Origin: an uncultured Erysipelotrichaceae bacterium | GTDB taxonomy: Bacteria > Bacillota_I > Bacilli_A > Erysipelotrichales > Erysipelotrichaceae | Assembly: GCA_947385085.1 (NCBI GenBank) | Contig: CANDJN010000001.1 | Coordinates: 62,001 to 126,000 of the forward strand | Reading direction: 5' to 3' | Length of the DNA stretch: 64,000 nt | In this document: positions 60,209-64,000 of the stretch, one piece after another | Numbering within the stretch: position 1 is the stretch's first letter | Layout of the letters: every line of letters starts with the position of its first letter | Translations under genes and position numbers: made by a program | Notes under the pieces: model-generated | Database searches by the model: none | What the model saw: only the letters and a program-made list of their open reading frames with translations | Told to the model about the DNA's origin: nothing

Positions 60209-60244
60209 ATACAATGTAAGTGATTTATATAGGAGGTTATAGCA

Positions 60245-60667
60245 ATGAGAGATGCAGAAAAAACAATAGGAAATATGATTGACAAGCAAAGCGTATGCTA
60301 TATCAGTTCCATTGATCAAGAGGGATTTCCAAATACCAAAGCCATGCTGAAACCACGTAAAAGAAATGGCTTAAAGGAAATTTATTTTTCAACAAATACA
60401 TCTTCATTGAAAGTACAATCATTTAAAGATAATCCCAAGGCTTGTGTTTATTTTTGCGATAAGCGTTTTTTTCGAGGTGTTATGCTGAAGGGAACTGTGG
60501 AGGTTTTAGAAGACCAAGAATCAAAAGAGATGTTATGGCAGTTTGGTGATACCATGTATTATAAAAAAGGTGTAACAGATCCGGATTACTGTGTCTTGAA
60601 ATTTACGGCCCTTTCCGCAAGATATTATAGCCATTTTAAATCAGAGGAAATAAACATATATCAATAA
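60245..60667 (+). CDS. Pyridoxamine 5'-phosphate oxidase family protein
   Basis: 140 residues, FMN-binding split-barrel fold. Landmarks are VCYISSIDQEGFPNTKAML, LKEIYFSTNTSSLKVQSFKDNPKA (quoted in parts) and YFCDKRFFRGVMLKGTVEVL. It belongs to the general-stress/NimA-like small PNPOx group rather than to true PdxH. Start is behind AGGAGG. Function unassigned. Confidence 0.87.
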   Translation: MRDAEKTIGNMIDKQSVCYISSIDQEGFPNTKAMLKPRKRNGLKEIYFSTNTSSLKVQSFKDNPKACVYFCDKRFFRGVMLKGTVEVLEDQESKEMLWQFGDTMYYKKGVTDPDYCVLKFTALSARYYSHFKSEEINIYQ

Positions 60668-60711
60668 CAGCTTGTTTGGTACACTTATGAAAGGAGAGGT
60701 TAGCTATAATT

Positions 60712-61119
60712 ATGGTTCAGTCAATTATAAAAAAAGTATTTCAATGTGATAAAGATAAATTATGGAATATAATAACAGATAATACTAATTATACTTGGAG
60801 AACTGACTTATCTAAGATAGAAATTGTTGATGATACCCATTTTATAGAATATGCTAAAAATAATTATCCTACTTATTTTACCATTACTCAAAAAGAAAAA
60901 TTGCATATATATGCGTTTGATATAGAGAATACAAATATAAAAGGAAAATGGATTGGGAAGTTTAGAAAGCTTGATAATGGATGTATTGAAATAGAGTTTA
61001 CAGAAGCAATAGAAACATCTCATTTTATTATGAAATTATTGGCAAAGCCCTACTTAAAAAGTATGCAGAAAAGATATATAAAAGATTTAGAGCGTGTATT
61101 AAGTAGAAAAAAATCATAA
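60712..61119 (+). CDS. SRPBCC (START-like) family protein
   Basis: 135 residues. The entry IIKKVFQCDKDKLWNIITDN followed by YTWRTDLSKIEIVDD is the helix-grip start of SRPBCC proteins, and the sequence ends in a C-terminal amphipathic helix (LLAKPYLKSMQKRYIKDL). It would bind a small hydrophobic ligand. Very AT-rich compared with the core genes, as expected for the accessory zone. Start is behind GGAGAGG. Confidence 0.75.
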   Translation: MVQSIIKKVFQCDKDKLWNIITDNTNYTWRTDLSKIEIVDDTHFIEYAKNNYPTYFTITQKEKLHIYAFDIENTNIKGKWIGKFRKLDNGCIEIEFTEAIETSHFIMKLLAKPYLKSMQKRYIKDLERVLSRKKS

Positions 61120-61136
61120 AATATCGAGGGGAGATT

Positions 61137-61317
61137 ATGAAAATAACTAACATTTATAAATCCTTGTATATGATTTCCTTATTTTTAGATTGGGGTTTGC
61201 GATAAGATTTGGTGTAAATTATTTTAAATGTTAAAATTAATTCAGCACCATTTTATACTTTTATTATGCAAAGAGTAATTGAGTTTATAATACCAATTAT
61301 TATTGTCACAATGTAGT
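61137..61317 (+). pseudogene. Possible decayed small membrane protein gene
   Basis: After a GGGGAGA site an ATG opens MKITNIYKSLYMISLFLDWG and stops. Other frames continue with FAIRFGVNYFKC and then KINSAPFYTFIMQRVIEF and IIPIIIVTM, which together look like one two- or three-span membrane protein broken by two frame changes. Family not identified. Confidence 0.35.
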
Positions 61318-61391
61318 AAAGCTTAAATGTAAAAGACTTTTGACAGACAAGCTCTTATTTTTATGGTAAATTGTTCTTGGAGGTGTTTCAA

Positions 61392-61967
61392 ATGGAATTT
61401 GGCACTAGAATTAAAAAATATCGTGAACATATCAATTTATCACAAGAGGAATTGGCAAATAAGATTTATGTATCTCGACAAACGATTTCTAATTGGGAAA
61501 ATGATAAATGCTATCCTGATATCAATAGTTTGAAACTGTTAAGCAGTATTTTTGATACATCTATTGATGATTTAATCGAAGAAGATATAGAGAGGATGAA
61601 AAAACAGGTGAATGAGAGTGAACGAAAAGAGTACAGTATGCTGTCAGCTTTTTTCAGCGTCGGGTTTTTGTTCATGATCACTTGTGCATATCCTTGCGTA
61701 AGATTTGCGGGAATAGCTGGGATTATTATTTTGATTGTAATAAGTTCAATTACCTTATTCATTGGCATAAAGATCGAATCTATTTACAAAAAGAATGACT
61801 GCCGTACTTTTAAAGAAATTGTTACATATTTGGACGGTACCTCTTTATCTGCGAAAGAACAAATAGAAGAAAAGGCCAAAAGACCTTATCAAAAGTTTTT
61901 ATTAGGACTGGGGTCGGGATTTATAGCGATTGTGATATTTATCGTTTTGGATATGATCTTTCAATAG
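61392..61967 (+). CDS. XRE family transcriptional regulator with C-terminal membrane segments
   Basis: 191 residues from the ATG behind GGAGGTG. The N-terminal HTH_3 domain is RIKKYREHINLSQEELANKI, with VSRQTISNWENDKCYPDI. An acidic linker is followed by three hydrophobic segments (about 82-98, 103-122 and 165-188). Membrane-anchored XRE regulators of this kind usually control adjacent transporter or membrane genes. The decayed membrane gene just upstream may have been its partner. Confidence 0.88.
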   Translation: MEFGTRIKKYREHINLSQEELANKIYVSRQTISNWENDKCYPDINSLKLLSSIFDTSIDDLIEEDIERMKKQVNESERKEYSMLSAFFSVGFLFMITCAYPCVRFAGIAGIIILIVISSITLFIGIKIESIYKKNDCRTFKEIVTYLDGTSLSAKEQIEEKAKRPYQKFLLGLGSGFIAIVIFIVLDMIFQ

Positions 61968-62167
61968 TGAGTATTTAATAAATGCTATTAATCCTGCGTG
62001 ATTGGTTGACGCTTGAACCAAACGATTGGATATAAGAAAACGGAAAACGGTATTTTCTGTTCAAAAGAAAGCGGTCTGAAAACGAAAGTCGATGAGCTTT
62101 CTCATATGTTTTCTTTTGCCTTAATTCCCTATGATTATTGATCAAAATATCGATCCGTTAATTTCGA
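61968..62167 (+). other. Intergenic region between convergent genes
   Basis: No intact gene. A short open stretch reads YKKTENGIFCSKESG and then HMFSFALIPYDY before a stop and may be a coding relic, but the family is not recognised. No clear terminator is seen. Confidence 0.3.
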
Positions 62168-62722
62168 TCAGGAATGCCGCTTTTGAAAAAAAAGCTTGCC
62201 CTCCCAGTACAGGGTATTCCACATGCGAAAATATTCTTTGATGTATTCTTGCCATGAATCGCGCTTTGCCTGTCCCATCATGGAATGGCCAAAAAACTTG
62301 CGGGCAAAAAAGTAGGCGCGGCGGCGATGGGAACTACCGGTGATGACAAGCAGATTGAGATCGCCGAATTGTTCTTTGGTGTAAAGAAAATTTTGATAAG
62401 TATTACGGGCTTTGGTTTCCAGCAGGATTGGAACGATCACGCCCTTTTTTTGTAACGCGGCTTTCATCACTTCTGCTTCTACATCCGCGTTTTTAACCGC
62501 AGCGCCAGAAATAATAATGAAGGAAATGGAATGCCTGTTTAAATGCGTTATTGCGGCTGCCAGCCGTTTGTTTTGGGCAGGGGATAAAGTACCATCGTCC
62601 TTGGTAGGACAGCCCAGAATCAACATGGCATCAAAATGATTTTTGAGTTTCGGTAAAGAACCTTTACGAAAGATTAAGAACGGAAAGAACAGGATTAACA
62701 AAATGAACAGTATCACTGTCAT
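62168..62722 (-). CDS. YdcF family protein (DUF218)
   Basis: 184 residues. One N-terminal membrane anchor (residues 3-18) is followed by the DUF218 Rossmann-like domain: DAMLILGCPTKDDGTLSPAQ, SFIIISGAAV, then LETKARNTYQN and VITGSSHRRRAYFFAR. Family members bind SAM in vitro or act on envelope components; the role is uncertain. It overlaps the preceding tmcAL gene by four bases, so the two are co-translated. Confidence 0.9.
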   Translation of the reverse strand: MTVILFILLILFFPFLIFRKGSLPKLKNHFDAMLILGCPTKDDGTLSPAQNKRLAAAITHLNRHSISFIIISGAAVKNADVEAEVMKAALQKKGVIVPILLETKARNTYQNFLYTKEQFGDLNLLVITGSSHRRRAYFFARKFFGHSMMGQAKRDSWQEYIKEYFRMWNTLYWEGKLFFQKRHS

Positions 62723-63816
62723 ATCTCTTGTACCGGAGGTAATAGCTCTTGTGCTACCGCTTCTTTCTGATGATGTGGCCAGCCATAGATCCGCGCACTT
62801 TTTAATATGATTTCCTGTTCGTATAAGGGCAGCTGACGAAAACGTACCGCAATGGTGACATCACTTTTTTGACGCAATGCTTTTAAATAAGTCCGTCCTG
62901 TTTTATTAAATCCTAAAATGCGAATGTGTTGTAGAGGGGGAAGGTTATTCATCTGTTGTTTGGTGGTATGATGCAACAAATGGACTAGGGTTCGGCGAAT
63001 GCGTGAAGTGCTGTAGCGTTTTGATGTCGCAGACGATAAGAAAGCTTCTAGTGTATCACATGCTACTGCCTGTGTTATCAATAACTGTTCAATACCTTCA
63101 TCCATCATAAATAAAGAACGCAAATAGGTAGGGGATAGGGTGAGCAGCAGCATTCGTAAATAAGGGTAATAATCGTCGAGTACATGCAGCTGGTGAGAAG
63201 AAAAAGACATGGGAGTAAAAAAGGAAATATCCTCACCGGCCAATATTGCTTTACGCAATGCGCTCGCAGACGCAAATGGTTGGTTCAGCGAGGTATCATG
63301 GTATAAATTCGTTCGCTTGATACAATGAGCACGTATCGGATAAGACTTTAATACGCGTAGATAGTTCCATCCTAAAATATCATTAGCTGCCAATTTGCCA
63401 TCGACTGCTTCATGTGCCTGTGCGCTGGAGCAGCCGTGTTTCATCCAGTCACGATAATCCACGGTTGCTCGTTGTGCTAAGCTGTTGAGCATCGCAAGAT
63501 CATTGCTTTCACTACCGAAGACTATATCCTCCACCTGTGCCAAGGCAAGAGATTGGACACTGCCTTGAGCAAACTGCTCCACACTTTGTGTCGCATAGGA
63601 AAATGGCAATTCCATCACGATATCAACACCATGCGCCAATGCTGTTTTACAGCGGCAAAGCTTATCCATAATCGCGGGTTCTCCCCGTTGGACAAAATTG
63701 CCGCTCATCACCGCAATCAGCACATCACAGCCAGTGATGGATCTGGTTTTTTTAATATGATAAATATGCCCGTTGTGAAACGGATTGTATTCGCAAATAA
63801 TGCCAGCAGCTTTCAT
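62719..63816 (-). CDS. tmcAL: tRNA(Met) cytidine acetate ligase TmcAL (YlbM)
   Basis: 365 residues from the ATG at 63816 behind GGGAG; a slightly longer frame adds four residues. Nucleotidyltransferase entry GIICEYNPFHNGHIYHI (HxGH-type HNGH), MSGNFVQRGEPAIMDK and VFGSESND are hallmark motifs. TmcAL uses acetate and ATP to form N4-acetylcytidine at the wobble base of elongator tRNA-Met in Firmicutes. Co-translated with the YdcF gene and divergent from the last gene of the window. Confidence 0.93.
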   Translation of the reverse strand: MKAAGIICEYNPFHNGHIYHIKKTRSITGCDVLIAVMSGNFVQRGEPAIMDKLCRCKTALAHGVDIVMELPFSYATQSVEQFAQGSVQSLALAQVEDIVFGSESNDLAMLNSLAQRATVDYRDWMKHGCSSAQAHEAVDGKLAANDILGWNYLRVLKSYPIRAHCIKRTNLYHDTSLNQPFASASALRKAILAGEDISFFTPMSFSSHQLHVLDDYYPYLRMLLLTLSPTYLRSLFMMDEGIEQLLITQAVACDTLEAFLSSATSKRYSTSRIRRTLVHLLHHTTKQQMNNLPPLQHIRILGFNKTGRTYLKALRQKSDVTIAVRFRQLPLYEQEIILKSARIYGWPHHQKEAVAQELLPPVQEI

Positions 63817-63883
63817 AGTTACTCCCATCTTTTATCACTCCCTAAAATATACCATAAATTCATGCTTTTCACCATGAAAAGTG

Positions 63884-63912
63884 TTGAGAATCATATCAGA
63901 TTATTGTATCAT
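63884..63912 (+). promoter_or_regulatory. Promoter of the last, truncated gene
   Basis: TTGAGA (63884-63889), 17 bases, TATCAT (63907-63912), 29 bases before the ATG. Confidence 0.6.
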
Positions 63913-63940
63913 TTTAACATAAAGAGAGAGGATGGGCTTA

Positions 63941-64000
63941 ATGAAAGAAGAACAATTTTCCTTCCATAGTTTTCAAGACGGTTTAGAAATATGGGGAACA
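63941..64000 (+). CDS. Start of a gene cut by the window edge (possible alpha/beta hydrolase)
   Basis: Twenty codons from an ATG behind GAGAGAGG: MKEEQFSFHSFQDGLEIWGT. The FSFHSFQDGLEIWG pattern recalls the first strand of lysophospholipase-type alpha/beta hydrolases (S-x-D-G-L-x-I-x-G), but the visible part is too short to be sure. Confidence 0.5.
   Translation, partial: MKEEQFSFHSFQDGLEIWGT

Noticed and set aside
1..64000. CRISPR arrays, tRNA or rRNA genes, insertion sequences and prophage genes
   Set aside because: Looked for spaced repeats, T-arm GGTTCGA patterns with acceptor stems, transposase motifs and phage structural genes; none was convincing.

Overview
The window is a Bacillota (low-to-mid GC Gram-positive) chromosome segment, probably from a gut-type lineage such as Erysipelotrichia; that placement is inference from gene content, not from a marker search. 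Supporting signs are ezrA next to rpsD, a cysteine desulfurase gene followed by thiI as in Bacillus, a T-box in front of leuS, an S4-type leader in front of rpsD, an ffh-rpsP-khpA-rimM-trmD cluster, strong AGGAGG-type ribosome binding sites and many TGnTATAAT (extended -10) promoters. No rRNA gene, tRNA gene, CRISPR array, intact insertion sequence or prophage module was recognised.

Layout. 1-4.5 kb: two nucleoside-type ABC permeases (the first cut by the window edge) and a YmfF/YmfH M16 peptidase pair. 4.6-10.6 kb: a small SSB, a structured RNA region, rpsD with leader, ezrA, a cysteine desulfurase and thiI. 10.6-15.5 kb: a two-component system divergent from a LanFEG-type ABC transporter, i.e. 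an antimicrobial-peptide sensing and immunity module without peptide biosynthesis genes. 15.7-20 kb: an Asn/Gln-rich small protein, then LysR regulator, aldo/keto reductase, a MATE remnant, flavodoxin, cupin and carboxymuconolactone decarboxylase. 20.2-24.3 kb: rlmA and the ffh-trmD translation cluster. 25-31.5 kb: an ABC-2 exporter, an MFS transporter, a NagD-like phosphatase and a VTT-domain membrane protein. 31.5-36.3 kb: a C26 peptidase, a candidate C-rich small RNA, a radical SAM protein, a YgjP-like metallopeptidase, a YjbR protein and a frame-disrupted DUF4362-like gene. 36.4-39.7 kb: shikimate pathway (DAHP synthase, an AroE-AroK fusion behind a Phe/Tyr leader-peptide attenuator, and divergent aroD). 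40-42.6 kb: NfnAB. 42.8-45.5 kb: a three-gene SPFH/zinc-ribbon membrane cassette. 46-48.6 kb: T-box and leuS.

48.7-62 kb is an accessory zone rich in small regulators (HxlR, WYL, GyrI-like, XRE), acetyltransferases, lipoproteins and decaying genes: two alpha/beta hydrolase relics, a CPBP protease relic and a membrane-protein relic. One striking gene there encodes a His/Cys-rich lipoprotein built from two 42-residue repeats. The window closes with yebC, a YdcF protein, tmcAL and the first codons of another gene.

The most novel-looking items are a roughly 140-nt small RNA candidate with two C5 single-stranded patches (32409-32549), a large pseudoknot-like RNA downstream of ssb (4971-5212), the aromatic leader peptide MSMVLSSTFYFTFTLPR in front of aroEK, the SPFH/zinc-ribbon cassette with an 18-bp perfect palindrome in its promoter region, and the repeat lipoprotein. 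All start sites given were chosen from ribosome binding sites and family N-termini and may differ from automated calls.
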